From NCBI RefSeq assembly GCF_000003605.2, contig NW_003109086.1, positions 163,436 to 211,562 of the forward strand: a stretch of DNA of 48,127 nucleotides, written 5' to 3'. A program made the translations under genes and the position numbers. This stretch comes from Saccoglossus kowalevskii. Lineage: Eukaryota; Hemichordata; Enteropneusta; Harrimaniidae. How positions within the stretch are numbered: the first letter of the stretch is position 1; every line of letters begins with the position of its first letter. Positions 11,860-25,745 of this stretch are shown piece by piece. The notes beneath the pieces were generated by a model. The model worked only from the letters and a program-made list of their open reading frames with translations. It searched no databases and was not told the DNA's origin.

Positions 11860-14800
11860 ATGTACATTATGGTGTCGTCTCTAAATTACCGCTCTGTAGC
11901 CATCTGTCTGACATGTCTAATATGTGCAATTCTCCTATATGCTGAACAGCGCAGTCGTACACAGTCATTTAAAGCCAATTACAGAAATTACATAAATGAC
12001 AGAAACGAAAAGAATGAATCAAAGAACGTGTCTTTATGGAAAACAAATGCCCGTAAGTACAAATCTCACTTGCTGTTTAATATGTATTACACCTCAACCA
12101 GATTCAAACTTGGATATGTTTTTAACAAGTTTAAACTCTTAGATGATATAAATACCTTCGAATTGTTTGTGATTTGCATGTACAAGTGCATGTATAAACA
12201 ATAATGATGATGTTTACATGACCAATTACTATTCAAGATTTGTGGCTAGTGCGTGCACCAGATCGCTAGTTTCAGATACATGTTCAAGGTACATTTGTTA
12301 CAATTATGCTATAATTTGTTCTTGTAGTTATAGGCGATAGTTAGCATTACACCGAAACAGTCTGTATTCGACGATACTGGGGAAACAAGTGTTTTTACTT
12401 TGTTGTGAATGGATTGACCTCTGAAAATTCGTGCTGTGTGATAGGAATTTTTGTTTTTCATTTATGCTTTATGATTAAGGAATAATTTCCGATGAATTTC
12501 AAAAAGAATGAATAAAAAAGAAAATGAAGTCCCACAGTAGTGATCTATGGATAATAGGGTAGCCCAACTGACTTATGTTATGTTATGTTTGCAATTCGTC
12601 AATAATCAGCAACAATTCTGGGTGCAACAACAAACATTAACAAAAAATAGTATAGTCCTTGTAGATTTCTGACTGACAATATGTTCAAAAAGGGCATTCA
12701 TTTTCAAGAATTGAAGTCAAAAAGAAAGTTGCCACAAGAACAAAAATAGCGACTTATACTGATAATTGGATTGATTGCACCTTCTATGCATTCAACTACA
12801 GTGAAACAAACCTCGGGACAGGCGACTCTACCAACAACATTTGTTTTTTTATATTTCAAAAATAGAATGCGATATACAATTAGCTCCAGAAAATAGTCTA
12901 CCGATTGTGGCGTTGGCTAGTCGACCTGGTTGTGGCAACACATGGACGAGACATTTACTTGAATTGGCCACTGGAATATACACTGGGAGTGTTTATCGTA
13001 ATATGATGCTGTTCCGCAATGGTAAGTAATGTTTTGTGACTTTTAGTTTGCCACAATGAGAAGACACTATTGAAGCCTAGTTTTCTATGTTATTTTCATC
13101 AAGGCAAGTTTGGCAAAATTCACATTTGGGGATTGCCAACTTATAGAATGGCAAGGGTAAAGTGACAACCGGGGACTGGGGGTACATGACATGTATTATC
13201 TTATGCTCTATTTTCAGGTTTTCGTGGCGAGACAGAAGACCTCAAAAACGGCAGAACTGTTGTTGTCAAGACACACAAGTATGACAAAACGCATATAAAT
13301 TTGTTTGAGAAAGCCGTTGTATTGTTTAGAAACCCATACAGTTCTATCCTAGCAGAGTTCAATCGAGAAAAAGCGAATGAGACAAGAAACGCACCAGTCG
13401 AATCATTTCTTGAAGAAGGTAGGTTATATTTCTAGTAATTGCAATATTTTATTGTAAAGTGGTATGTATTATCTAATGTTAGGAGACCAACAACACAGGG
13501 TTGTTTTAATCACTTCCAGTTGCACCTAAGGCACTATTTGTATCTTAGAGTAAATGGCAGATTTGAAAATTTCGCACACATTAGTTCTGTAAATTTAAGG
13601 GCTTGGTCCAAATGCAAACAAATGTGAATAATGTCATATTTGAGCAATGCAATTTTGAAGGTTGGTTAAAATATTGCCAGTACTAGGTTACTTAACAATA
13701 GGTGATTTTCCGTACAATTGCGAGATCTCGCGAGATGCATGAAAGACGCACGTCGAACGTCTGCCGCAAAAATCGAACGATTTGATTTTGAACTAGAATT
13801 TCTTTATTTCGTAGCTTACATTGACCGGCCGATCTTCGACAGAGGAATATTGCTTCCGAATACCCTTACTTAATCGAAATTGCCTATCATCAAATGTGGA
13901 CAGCACATTATTAAGCATGGAAATGTCCCCGAAATACTTTCGCGTTTGTCGAATCCCACGCGATGTTTGACGCGACTACGACGCTATGACCATTGTTTGT
14001 CCTGTTTTTACGTTCGATTTCACGCTTAACGCGTGATTCTCGCAGTGAACGGAAAATGGTCTATTGTTCTTCATCATTTCAAAATGTTGAATTGGGCGTT
14101 CGATTCTCAATATACTTGTTGTCTCATCATTAAGGAATAAATGCAGGTTCATAGGCGCTCGGATCCATAACATGCATTTTTATTTTCTATATTATTTATA
14201 CATGATTGTTTTGTTTTTGACATTGTATACGTTTTGATCATTAAGTTTGTGAAGATTTAAGGTTTTAAACCTAAATAGCTACCTGAAATTGTGTAAATTG
14301 CATAGAAGTTCACATTTGAACTTTATTAACAACACAACACAAGTAAGTCATACCCCCTGTCCGGATTGTACATACAGTTNNNNNNNNNNNNNNNNNNNNN
14401 NNNNNNNNNNNNNNNNNNNNNNNNNNNNNNNNNNNNNNNNNNNNNNNNNNNNNNNNNNNNNNNNNNNNNNNNNNNNNNNNNNNNNNNNNNNNNNNNNNNN
14501 NNNNNNNNNNNNNNNNNNNNNNNNNNNNNNNNNNNNNNNNNNNNNNNNNNNNNNNNNNNNNNNNNNNNNNNNNNNNNNNNNNNNNNNNNNNNNNNNNNNN
14601 NNNNNNNNNNNNNNNNNNNNNNNNNNNNNNNNNNNNNNNNNNNNNNNNNNNNNNNNNNNNNNNNNNNNNNNNNNNNNNNNNNNNNNNNNNNNNNNNNNNN
14701 NNNNNNNNNNNNNNNNNNNNNNNNNNNNNNNNNNNNNNNNNNNNNNNNNNNNNNNNNNNNNNNNNNNNNNNNNNNNNNNNNNNNNNNNNNNNNNNNNNNN

Positions 14801-15330
14801 NNNNNNNNNNNNNNNNNNNNGAATCTTTTTTTTCACGGGTTGTTGTATGTAATAGTCATTGAACTAGGATGCTTACTCTAATTGATTACTCATCTGCTAG
14901 CAATTGACATCACATATATGTGTATGATAATATTAAATTTTAATGTATTTTCTCTTTTGTAGGCTGGTTGGTACACGTCAACACTCAAGTTCAATGTTAT
15001 GAAAAATTTGCAATAAATTGGTTAAAAAGCAATGTGTCGATACTGGTAGTCCAATATGAGGATATACAAACCCATTTACTTCATGAAGTGGACAGAATGG
15101 TTACATTTTTAAACGTTAGTTCAAGTCATTTGAGAACTGATTGCATTCTAGCAGACACTACGGGTAAATTCAAGCGTTCTAAAAATGATAATTTAATTCT
15201 GAATATAGATCCATTCACTAGTAAAATGCACAAGGATATAGATGATCTGATAATAAAAACAAATTCACTGCTCAGAAGAAAAGGCTTTCCACTAATACAC
15301 ACAAATGTTACTGCCTCGCTAATATTGTAA
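11860..15330 (+). CDS. WSCD-type sulfotransferase, WSC-less
   Basis: The gene has four exons: 11860-12052, 12866-13021, 13218-13418 and 14963-15330. All junctions are phase 1 with GT donors and AG acceptors, giving about 305 residues. Residues 12-28 form a hydrophobic segment behind a short N-terminus, so a type II Golgi membrane protein is likely. A spacer with N-glycosylation sites follows. SRPGCGNTWTRHLLE (83-97) matches the 5'-PSB loop that binds the PAPS 5'-phosphosulfate. VVLFRNPYSSILAEFNR (150-166) matches the 3'-phosphate-binding segment. The C-terminus (VVQYEDI, VTFLNV) follows the WSCD/sialate O-sulfotransferase pattern. WSC domains, present in the vertebrate relatives, are absent. 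The substrate is unknown; a sugar hydroxyl is the family expectation. ATG 11869 is an alternative start. Intron 3 contains the assembly gap, but the phases agree, so no missing exon is required. Confidence 0.85.
14380..14820. other. Assembly gap (441 N)
   Basis: An unbroken run of N lies inside intron 3 of the sulfotransferase gene. Open frames drawn across it are artefacts. An extra exon hidden here cannot be excluded, although exons 3 and 4 join in phase without one. Confidence 1.
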
Positions 15331-16309
15331 ACATGGCGATTGTATAACTTTGTGGAGAAAATTAGCAATATCAACTTCAACCGTCATTATAAAGAACGGA
15401 AATAGCTCATAATAACATATCAGTCTGCAACATACGGTTTGTACAATATTGAACAATATGTTCGCGAAGCCATATTTTATTGAGACTTTTTGTTATTGTT
15501 ATTTTGTATATAAAGTGTAATCTTCACTGTGAGATTAAAATAGCAACTCTAGGTAATCTGACTAAAAAAATAGTTTGTTTCATTCAGTTGATTGTATTAC
15601 CAAGGTGTATTTTGAGATGGTAAAACCTGGTTAATTTAAAGAATCATCAACTGTCAAAATATACCAAATAGTTATCTGACATAAATAAAACTCGATTTAA
15701 ATTTAGAATATTGATATTCATTCACTAACGCCAATATAGAATAAATATTATAAGATTCATATAGTGTATAGTTGTTGACATCATGTAGACATTATTATGT
15801 GTACAACTTATTGTTAGTTTAATTATGTGGTTTCACACACGGTATTTATTAAAGTTGTGAGAAAACATATGTACACGTTCCTTTAGTGGACGGCTATCAA
15901 ATTTATTTATTTTATAACAGTTTTTTCATCTCTATTTTTAGCGAATTAATTTTTGCTCAACAATTATATTGACTTCTGCCTCTAAATTATCATCTCAATT
16001 GCTATGATACTGTGTATGTAGGTGCCATGGACAGTAGAAGAGATTTTTAACCAGAATTAATTGTAGCAATTGTAATTGCCATTGTAATAATCATACACAT
16101 GTGAAAGACTCACGTCAACCTGGTCGCCAATATCCGCAATCCAGTATACACTACTGAACGTCAAACAAAAGAACACAACCAGAATATGACAAATAAGTGA
16201 CACTAGTAAGTTCATAACCAACAACACAATAATCATTGACCGTTAACAGGAATAATATTACACATCAGTCTACAATATATATTACAATAAATACTAATAT
16301 ATTTATTAA
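15331..16309. other. 3' flank of the sulfotransferase gene
   Basis: AT-rich non-coding sequence. ATTAAA at 15534-15539, about 200 bases after the stop codon, is a plausible polyadenylation signal, with AATAAA-like words further on (about 15683). I see nothing else. Confidence 0.45.
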
Positions 16310-17565
16310 ATAAAGCCGCAAGCGGCGCCAGTCGGGCCCAAGCTAGCGGACATATATTCCATAATCAATGATTACAATTGGGGTAGGTTAAATGATCAGT
16401 ACCATGTGGTTAAAAAACAGTTGGTTCCATGTATTATATCCGGTTTGGTTATCGAGATATGTTTTTCAGAATATATAATGAGCCATGCGTCCATGCATAA
16501 TAATGAGATTATATCACTATATACAACCATCCGTAATCTTTTGTTTCCTGCCTTCATATCCCATTCTGCAACAGTGTTTCAGATATGACAGTTATTCATA
16601 GTAATGAGTTCACAAGACCATATGCGATCATCTGGTATTTTAGTCAGATCTAACAGTTATGTATATTAATGAGGTTAGAAGCGTCACACCCTGTGGGCGC
16701 CCAGGCGCATGTCCTAGCCATATGCCATTCTGGTGAAAGAATGTATATTTGAGTAGGAGTAGAATGCACATAGTACATTCGGACCAATACAACACATGTA
16801 ATTGCACAAGTTCCGTTTTCACACATTCTAAAATGATGGCCAAACCAAGAGACTTATTATATTTAGAACACTTTTCTTGCAACAATCTATGGCTTTTCAT
16901 GTTATATATACAAAATATCCATTTGATTGGTTGAAGCGCTAACGAGAAACAAATGCTCAAACTTTTGGTCATTTTTGTCAATAATCCAAGATGGCGGTCA
17001 AACTATGTGCCTCATCGATTATTTTATTTTTCTCGTATATAGCTATGATCAAACATGTTATGTGCAATATATCAAGATGATTGGTTGGAGCGTTCAAGAC
17101 AAACAAATGTCCAAACTTTTTGTTATTCATTACATGTAATTCAAGATGGTGACCACAACATGTGACTGATCAAAATTATATTATTATTTTTATCATATGA
17201 AGCTATGAACATACATGATATATACAACATATCCAAGTGATTGGTTGAAGCACCTCTGGGAAACAAATGCCCAACTTTTTGGTAAATTTTGCGCTAAATC
17301 AAAGATAGCGCAAAAACCACGCGACTTAGAAAGTGGTTACTTCCGTTTTAATTCCATTTTCAAAATGGCCGCCGAGCCAGTAGTCCAATCACAATTCTAT
17401 AAGTCTTATACACCAGTTCACATTAGGGACAATCAGTATGGAGTTTTCTCAAAGGACTTGACGAAAGCAATTTACATGAGAAAGAAGGAATAAGAGGAAC
17501 CCCGACGATAACAATAGGAACCTAGCCCTCCAGGCTTCGACCCCTAATAATAATGACAATAATTA
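16310..17565. repeat. Composite repeat with about 157-bp tandem units
   Basis: Three diverged head-to-tail units are anchored by GATTGGTTG at 16925, 17079 and 17239 (spacing 154 and 160). Each is followed by AACAAATG, a CAAACTTTTTGG-like word and, in the first two, CAAGATGG. The left side has GCCGCAAGCGGCGCC at about 16315. The right side ends with AGGAACCCCGACGATAACAA, a CCTAGCCCTCCAGG word and AAT-rich sequence, which look like borders of one repeat family. No coding capacity is visible. It may be a non-autonomous element with internal tandem repeats. Confidence 0.5.
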
Positions 17566-20500
17566 GTCAGTTTAAAATCATCCAATCAAAAAAGCACTTT
17601 ATTTTGAGTGAGTGGTGTGATGGCTATTGTGAAGTCACGTAAATGCATGCGCATTATGGACTCATTTCAGTTTGTTGAACAGCATTGGTTCTTGTTAAGT
17701 GATATAAAAATAAATCCGAGCCAGCGGTTAAAACAGCGAGGTACTAAAAACAAAAACGAACAAAAACGAAAACACCAGACGTCCCGGGTCACCATCCTGG
17801 AATTGTTTGACACAGTGTTGCTTCGCTTCGAGAGAAATATTAGTGTTCTCCCAAACTTCGTAAATAATTGCCCCCAGTCCATCTGCACGCACGAGGCTAT
17901 TGTGTGATTTCGTATAAGATCATATTTTCAAATAGAAGACAAAGAGTCCAGCTCAATACAAACGATTTATATATTGTGAATGAAAGTAAGTCTGCATAAG
18001 TCTGTATCTTATTTAATACTAATACGAGTGTGTCTTGATTACAATAGCCATCCATAATTACGACTAATTTCCTAAACTACAACATATTTCCTCAATTATG
18101 ATGTTGCGATCCCATTACACTAAAAAGAAAAATATATAAACACGCGGCATGATACTTTGTCAATCATAACAATCAGATTACCATGTATTGTGTGTGTCGC
18201 ATGAACTAGAAGCTTTGTATGAAGAGAGAAGGAGAAGTGTACAGTGAGGCGTTACAACAGCTGACCATTTGGGTGAATAAAGCTGGTTTGTCTGTAATAA
18301 AATAATATGTATTCCATTAAGTCGAAACTGACACCTACACGTGTAAGTGTCATCTGCACGCTCGCCGGAGTCCCCCTACTTCAACGTTTTTCTGACAACT
18401 CTGTTTTAGTTTGCTTTTAGGCCATCGCTTTGCGGTATGCCTGGTAATTGAACCGAAGATGTAATTTGATGTATACTGAATTCTGTCTTACATGTGGGAT
18501 AGCACATCACATATATCTGAAATGCTTTCGAGTAGCAATATATGAGCTCAGTGATATTAATGGGTAAATCAAATTAACAACTATCTCCTGTTTTTCTAAT
18601 TTTCGCGAACATTGAGCAAAACATGTTTAGCATTCGAAAGCTTGAGAAAAAAGGGTCTGAATACTGGTTGAAATTGCCAAAGAATAAATAACTATTGAAC
18701 AACCTAACGATAATCAGATATACAATCAACCCAGAAAGCATATTCATTAAATGAAATTTTTAGAAAGATTCTGAAATTCGTACACATAGAGTATGCAACA
18801 TCGTACATTTGAAGAACCTTGCAAGCTATGTATACTTATGTACGCCGATATTCATCGATATAGATATTGTGTTGCTTACCCCGTGGAGAGGGAAATGATA
18901 TGTCCGACAATGTTGCCTCCAATGTAGTTTTAAATAGTCCAACGATCATGTTGTAGTGTGACGTCACGAATCACGTGCGAGTACTGGTATATTTCTCACC
19001 ACTAACAGTGTGCTTTCAATCATGTATTAAATTATTAATAGTGCAGCTGTATTTCAAAACGGTGGCAAAAATATTATTGAAAAAATGACCATCAAACATA
19101 AAATAGTTATATCATTGTATTTCTATTGTTTTCCACTTGAAAATAAGTATAAAACATTCACTATAAAATATTGATTAGTTGAAATCTTTTCTCCAGTGTG
19201 TCAGACCTTCAATCGTGAAAACACTGAAGAAATATTTTAGTATTAAAGAATATTACTTTTAATTGTTCACTATGTACCCGTCTATATCGTTCACATGCAA
19301 CAGCATGGTTGCATTTTGCGTTCACTCGTACACAAACATACGCTAACACATTATATATGTTACATCACCCACTCATATAAGTAAAGCGATATTTTATGTA
19401 GCCCTTTCGTACGCAGTTAATAAATATATTATCCATACACATTATCTATTGTTAATTAGACACTATGTATTGACGTGATTTACCAAGTGCAATGCGTCAA
19501 ACGTTATGTACATTACATTTAAATCAACATGTTGTGTGCATAGCGCGGCAAATTTGGGCATCATAGGCGTCATTTCAATCAATGTAATTGATAGCAAGGG
19601 AATAACGTCTATTATTGGAATCAGGACTTCTGACGTCATATTCATATTCGCAGAAATCTCCACACCAATTTCACCAATCACCTTATATTCCTAGGATGTG
19701 CCTCTTTGCATTATGTAACTAGGTTTGCAAGATTTCCCAACACGAAACGAATTTACTCTTAAATGTATATCCACAATGATTTTACAATTTAAGTATAATA
19801 TGCCCACAGTGATTTGTTCATGGTCCTATCCCTTTGGCAAAATAGATTTCATCACGTGGAGACATTATTAGAAAAAATTGTCTAGATTTCCCCATGTACA
19901 TTAATAAAACTTAACTACATTTTACAACTACTGAAACTAATAATTGAAGTTTACGTCTGCCGAGCATTCGCTATTGAATTTATAGAAAACTTTTTCTAGT
20001 CATCCTCAATGAAAGAAGCGTTATTTTTTTGATGAAGTCAAAATGTATTACGGGCGTAACTTTTCCTTTTAAACAGATGTAATAACAATGTATCGCGTAA
20101 CGGGAATGGGAATCGACTGACTAAACAAACAACGACGATCGCATGAATACTTGGTTGCACGATTTTTTTCAAATGACTTTCTCTCTATCATTTTAAGTTA
20201 TTAACTGCAACCTGATGCTTTGAAAAATGATATCTTCATATAAGTATGCAATTTGTTAGTAGAGATAACAATCACCGTGAATACTTAGCGACAACGTAAT
20301 ATAATCAATTTTACTTGTCAACATGCCAAAAGTACATACGTATGTCATCACAGACGCATTAGTAAACTACTGGGACAGCTGCGCCACCACGATATATGGA
20401 CGTTGTAATCGATCATCTGATAGTCTATCAATGTATAAAGGTCTCATGGGATACATTCGTTAATATTTGTGTAAAATCTGTGCGAAACAATTTTGAGTTG

Positions 20501-22533
20501 GTGTTGAAACATAGAGAACAAACTTTAGTACTTATAACATGGAAGATCACTCTTGTCGGAAAGATAGGCGTGCGTGTCTAATACATGCCGTTAACAATTT
20601 CTCGAGATAATATTTTAACGTATTTTGTTTCCAGTAGCCATGAAAATAAGGTGATAACAATATCATCCGACCATTTCACACGACAATAAGGTTACACGTG
20701 TTGCTGGATTTTAACCATGTACATGAGCGTAAACCGTGCGATTGTTAAACAATGAAATCGTTTGACATTTTCACATGTGAAGTGGAACTATAAAGATATA
20801 CACATCTGTAATAAAAATGTAATTCACAAATCCAAGAACACTAAAAAAATCACTGCCAAACTACCCACAATGATTGTTGTTTAGTATAGTTAAATCACTG
20901 AGACAAATTCTATGTGTAAAAATTGTCTGTTTGAAATATGTTACGGAAATTTGTTTTTAACTCTTCCTTGAGTTATTATCATCCGTTATAAATATTGATA
21001 GATTACCTTTTTAAATTGACATTCGATTTTCAATTCTTTTAAAATATTTACATCAAATCAATAAGTTGTGTTTTGATATCAGAATAGAATGTAAACAGCA
21101 TATTTATAATAATGACTTATTAGCTTATTTGCTGCCCAGAACTTTCAAAACAAAGGTACTGGAAAGGGTGTTATGATATCATTATACCATAAGTAATTCT
21201 ATGTCTGTTATCTTATTCATAACTTTAATTAACCATATATTATTGAAGATCTGGATCTAGAGGGACACATTTGAACATACTTGCTAGTCAGTATATAAGC
21301 GTCGCGCTAGAAACTAATTGCTGGACATTTTCTAAATGACTAACTCCACTGACTTTTTTTAAGTAAAACTGATTAGACAAATAAACAATCAAATATATTC
21401 TTCATCTGAGCCTCTTAAAAAGACAAACATTTTGCAAATTCATAGCAGTGCTCGAATACCATCATTAGGAAATTCAGATTTTTAAATCAAATATAGTGAA
21501 TCAGCAAGGTTAAATAAGATCTATGCCAGAAAAAGCCGTGGATTACCGAGAAATGTAACAGCTACGACACAAATCAAAATGTGTTTATACAACATGTGTA
21601 ACGCTATCGGATGCAACTGTTGTTAATATAAAAATATAAGTCTCCAAAGCGAGAATTATTCTCGTATGTACCCTTTGAAAATGAATCACGATTGTGAGTA
21701 AAATAACATGTTGAATAAGGTACTTATCAGATATAGTAGGCGAGAGTATAGTTTATTTATTAATGCAGAAGAACGTATGACACAAAATTACCGTGTGCAA
21801 TGAAGCCGGTATAATACATACATGTTTTATTGTAGTTATGCAATTGTACAGCTTGTATGCGTCATTGGTGATTACGCCAAGAAATCGTTTCGATCCGCTC
21901 AAGTGTTATCTGAAGTACTGATATTGGCAATTAAATTCGTAAGATTCGTATTTCAACGGTCTTGGTTGATTCAAATTGTATCTTGGAACTTTGTGCGAAC
22001 TGAGAAAATTTTACATTCACTCGTATATTTTGAGTCAGTAATTCGACAAAATATATATGTCCTTATTTCATAACAATACCGAGCACGCGTTATAAAGTAC
22101 GTGTACTGTACTTTTAGTTACAGTTCTCGGCCGCTACTTGATACCCTCGGTGTCTTTTATTTGTTCATGATGATTCTGTTGCACATATAATAATGTGGAA
22201 TCAATATCGCGCCACGTAATTTAAAATAATATGATACGTTCAAAGCATGAACAGGTCTCATTTCTTTTGATATACTGATTTAGTTCACTATAGCCGGGCC
22301 GAGAAAATGTCACGGACAAACTCATGTTGGTTAAATTATCAAGAGTTGTAGTAGAAATTGTACAGAATGTACATATGCATGAACTAAAGTTGCTGTTCAA
22401 TAAGATACATAGGAATATACTGTTTACGAATCTGCATATCTGCAATGTATACCTGTTCAGGGCAAAATTGCACATGTCCAATAACGAAAACAATGTCTAT
22501 TTTGTTGCCGTCATTGCCGCATATGTTTGACAT

Positions 22534-22758
22534 TTGACGTCACCAATGACGTCATGCGTCTTGTTTCTATGTGATAGGCTACCTGTTGATAACCAGTTAC
22601 TGAACATTTCGATGTCAAGAAAAATCAGCATACGACACATGGATTTCAATACGATACCCAAGAGCCGTCCATGGATTGGAGTTATTCCTTATGAAATGGA
22701 TGTGGAAAAAATGTCTGCCGTCAACGAACTCGTTGATAGCTACTTATTCCGTGCATAA
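22534..22758 (+). other. Unrecognised small open frame
   Basis: A 74-codon frame whose second half reads like protein: MSRKISIRHMDFNTIPKSR, then PWIGVIPYEMDVEKMSA and a stop 17 codons later. An internal ATG at 22612 would give about 48 residues. There is no signal peptide, membrane segment or known motif, and no neighbouring exon could be joined with confidence. It could be a terminal exon of an unseen gene, a transposon fragment or chance. Confidence 0.2.
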
Positions 22759-23538
22759 TATATTAGAAACATGGCGGAGAACTCGAATAATAATATTTGT
22801 AATGGACATTTTGCTGTCATGCACTGGAGGAATAAAACAGGAGAAATGTTTGTTATACATTAACGTGAATGTAATAATTGCGATGCGTTGTATCTGTTAA
22901 CAACAATAATTGTTGCGTCTGTGATCTTCATTCTCAAGTCAAAAGTGACATGTTTTCATAGATACAATTAAAACCACAGAACGTTTCAGTTGCCCCGATA
23001 CAACAAAATGTTTTCAGTGTGTCTGCGTCGTTGTATATGTATATTCCATACCACCAAAGTAGAATGATAGGTAGTGATTATGTTAGCACTGTTTGTTAAA
23101 CACAAATAACACGTACACGACTGTTTTCTCGTCAGGTGCGATATATTCGATTGCCCGAGAGACAAAAGAGAAACATTGAAAAGTTTAGTGAATCACTCTG
23201 TCCCGAAACTAGTTGATGGTGTCACCGATATAATAATATCTTATAATATAACCTTATAATATAAGCTTTATATCGCAAAGCCGAAATATAAACAAGTGCA
23301 TTCATTCTCATAAATGCTACGTAAACTAAATTATCAATCACAAAAGCATAAACATTTCTAAGTACTTGAAAATTGTTACCACAAAATGTGTTAATTTCTT
23401 AGCAAAGTAAGTGATACATGCCTCATTGCTATATACCACGCTTGGCGTAATTTTATTCGTTCTTGTTGACCTATAGAAGTCATTCCCATTATTTTATTCG
23501 TTTCAGAGCATCATCAATCTGTTCCGTAAGATCTCCCT

Positions 23539-23558
23539 GGATATATATATATATATAC
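23539..23558. repeat. AT dinucleotide microsatellite
   Basis: An uninterrupted run of about nine AT units follows CTCCCTGG. Confidence 0.85.
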
Positions 23559-25745
23559 AATTGAAAACTTCTTAAAATTGAATGCAGGAATAAATAATTA
23601 TAAGAAGGACAACTATGTGTTATAACTCGTGGAACAACAAATATATGAACGTGAGTGACAGTTTGGTAATAAAAAAACTAAAATAATTAATGTGTCTCAT
23701 AATAACCAGTATATTTCCCGAGGCCGTTTTGACTGATTTTGTCGGTAACTCAAAAGCCCGAAGCTGGAGGTGGACATATGTTATTGATCGAGTGAAGATC
23801 GAATATGTGTATAAAACGTTACATCTAAATTATGATATCTACCAACCGCCAAATATGACGCAATAGTTTCGCAATATAGTTAAAGCTAAGGATTTATAAG
23901 ATATTTGTTGATGTTCGTAGTCTGTTGTGAATCCTTGTCTGATACTAAGTCAGCCAATACTCTGCCTTATTTAGTATAAAACAGGAACGTTCTTCAACGG
24001 ATATGCTTTTGGATCCAACGCCGCGCCATTGTGTCTAAAGTTACTTTAAGAACAGTATTCTGAACTTAAGTAACGGCACTTTGAGAAAGTTACGCGAATC
24101 ATAGAGTAATTCTATATTGTCCCACGTAACAATGTATTGACAAATCATTGCTCAAACTATGCAAATGATGTATAATAACGGTTTGCGATCAAATACGTTT
24201 CTTCTTTTTCAGGCATTTCTATCTGTTTTTTGTATTATTTACTAGCGTGTTGTATCTTAGATATTCTACATACAACTGTCATAGAGTGTGTGTGTTGTAA
24301 AGGTGTCTGTATGTGACAACTTGCCACTCTGTAGTACAAGTGTGCTACGAGCACTTACTTTAGGTTAACCTTATATAATTGAAAAGACATCACCAAATAA
24401 CACTGAGTGGACATATCAAAAATGAATAAAATATATATTGTACATGTGACATACACATCTACAGACAATGCTGTTGAAATAGACTGGCACTTTATTAATT
24501 ATTACACAGTTTTTGTTACGTTTCTGGCGTTCCCTTATTTATCAGTTTATGTTGAGTATACCCGATCTATGCGACTTATGAAAACTATAGGATTCGACGA
24601 AATACCAAACTTGTCTTAACAACTTCTCAATCATCATCTACTTATAAAGTGAAGCTGGTAAACATGACTGATGATTGATACTGCTGGAAGATATATGATC
24701 GCTTATAACATACATGGCTAGCCGATCATCGTATGACAGATTATCGTATGACAAACGAAACACATGAGAAAATTAAATAAATCAGGATAGATGGGCAAAA
24801 TAATAGCAGCATTGAAGTGCATGTGACAGAAGCTTATCAAATTTTAATTACATTTGTGTGATGAAAAATATGATTTCTTTTTCATCAACCAGTATCGAAA
24901 ATCACGTGGAAGATACTGTCGATTTAATTATAGTCATGTCAACGAAACTATAGTTATAAAGTCAAGATCATTGCAATGTACAGATCTTGTAACATCCTCA
25001 TTCATTATTACTAGACGTTGACTGCAATTATTATGCGAAGTGGAATCTTAACGATATCTATATTCGAATTAATAGAAAATCACATTTTGGTGTTGTATAA
25101 GTCTAAGTTCATACAAAGCAAAACTGGAGTTGGAAGAATAAATATTAAAGGAACTGTCGCAATATAAAAAGACCATATTGATACGTTGACATTGCTATAC
25201 GTTAGTTTTGTGTATAGTAAGGTGTATGGCAACGCGATTTCGAATAGTGTAAGTCAATTTCTGTAGAAACAAGGATGGATGGGATGCAAAATATCACACT
25301 TATTTGTTGCTCAAAATAAATACATAAATGAGGTATAGATGTACAAGTATACAACTATCATGAATTATAGTTTGTATATGTTACAAAGAAGAAGGTTACA
25401 ATGAGATTGCGACAGAATAAAATACGAGATATGAAGCATAGATGAATAATGAACCATGATTAGTTGGTTAACATGTTGAATAAAACACAACAATACAATA
25501 ACATTAATTTTCTTTATTAGAACTAGTTTCTTCTGTATTGAATTACGTTCTTGAATACTACAGTGTTTATGTATGTGGATAACTATATGTGGATTTTTGT
25601 GGATGAGTAAATCCTGGAAACTAAACATCAATACAAAAAATGATGATTGCATTTATTTCTTCTGTTTTTAGAGAAAGTTTCTAGTGAATTTGCAAGAATC
25701 TAGAAACAAATCTAGTTAGTGATTCAATCATTCAAGTGAATTGTT

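Larger units (their letters stand above)
17566..24620. other. Seven-kilobase stretch without a supported gene
   Basis: Continuous AT-rich sequence separates the 16-17 kb repeat from segmental duplication copy B. Open frames are short and lack family resemblance. An overlapping pair of opposite-strand frames at 19463-19694 looks fortuitous. An AT microsatellite lies at 23539-23558, and a candidate small coding frame at 22534-22758 is listed separately. I see no tRNA, rRNA or splice-framed exon. Confidence 0.5.

Noticed and set aside
14289-14881. Long open frames across 14289-14881 on both strands
   Set aside because: They consist almost entirely of the N gap; no real codons support them.
19463-19694. 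Overlapping open frames on both strands, about 62 and 72 codons
   Set aside because: The two frames mirror each other with hydrophobic low-information composition, and neither has splice sites or family resemblance.
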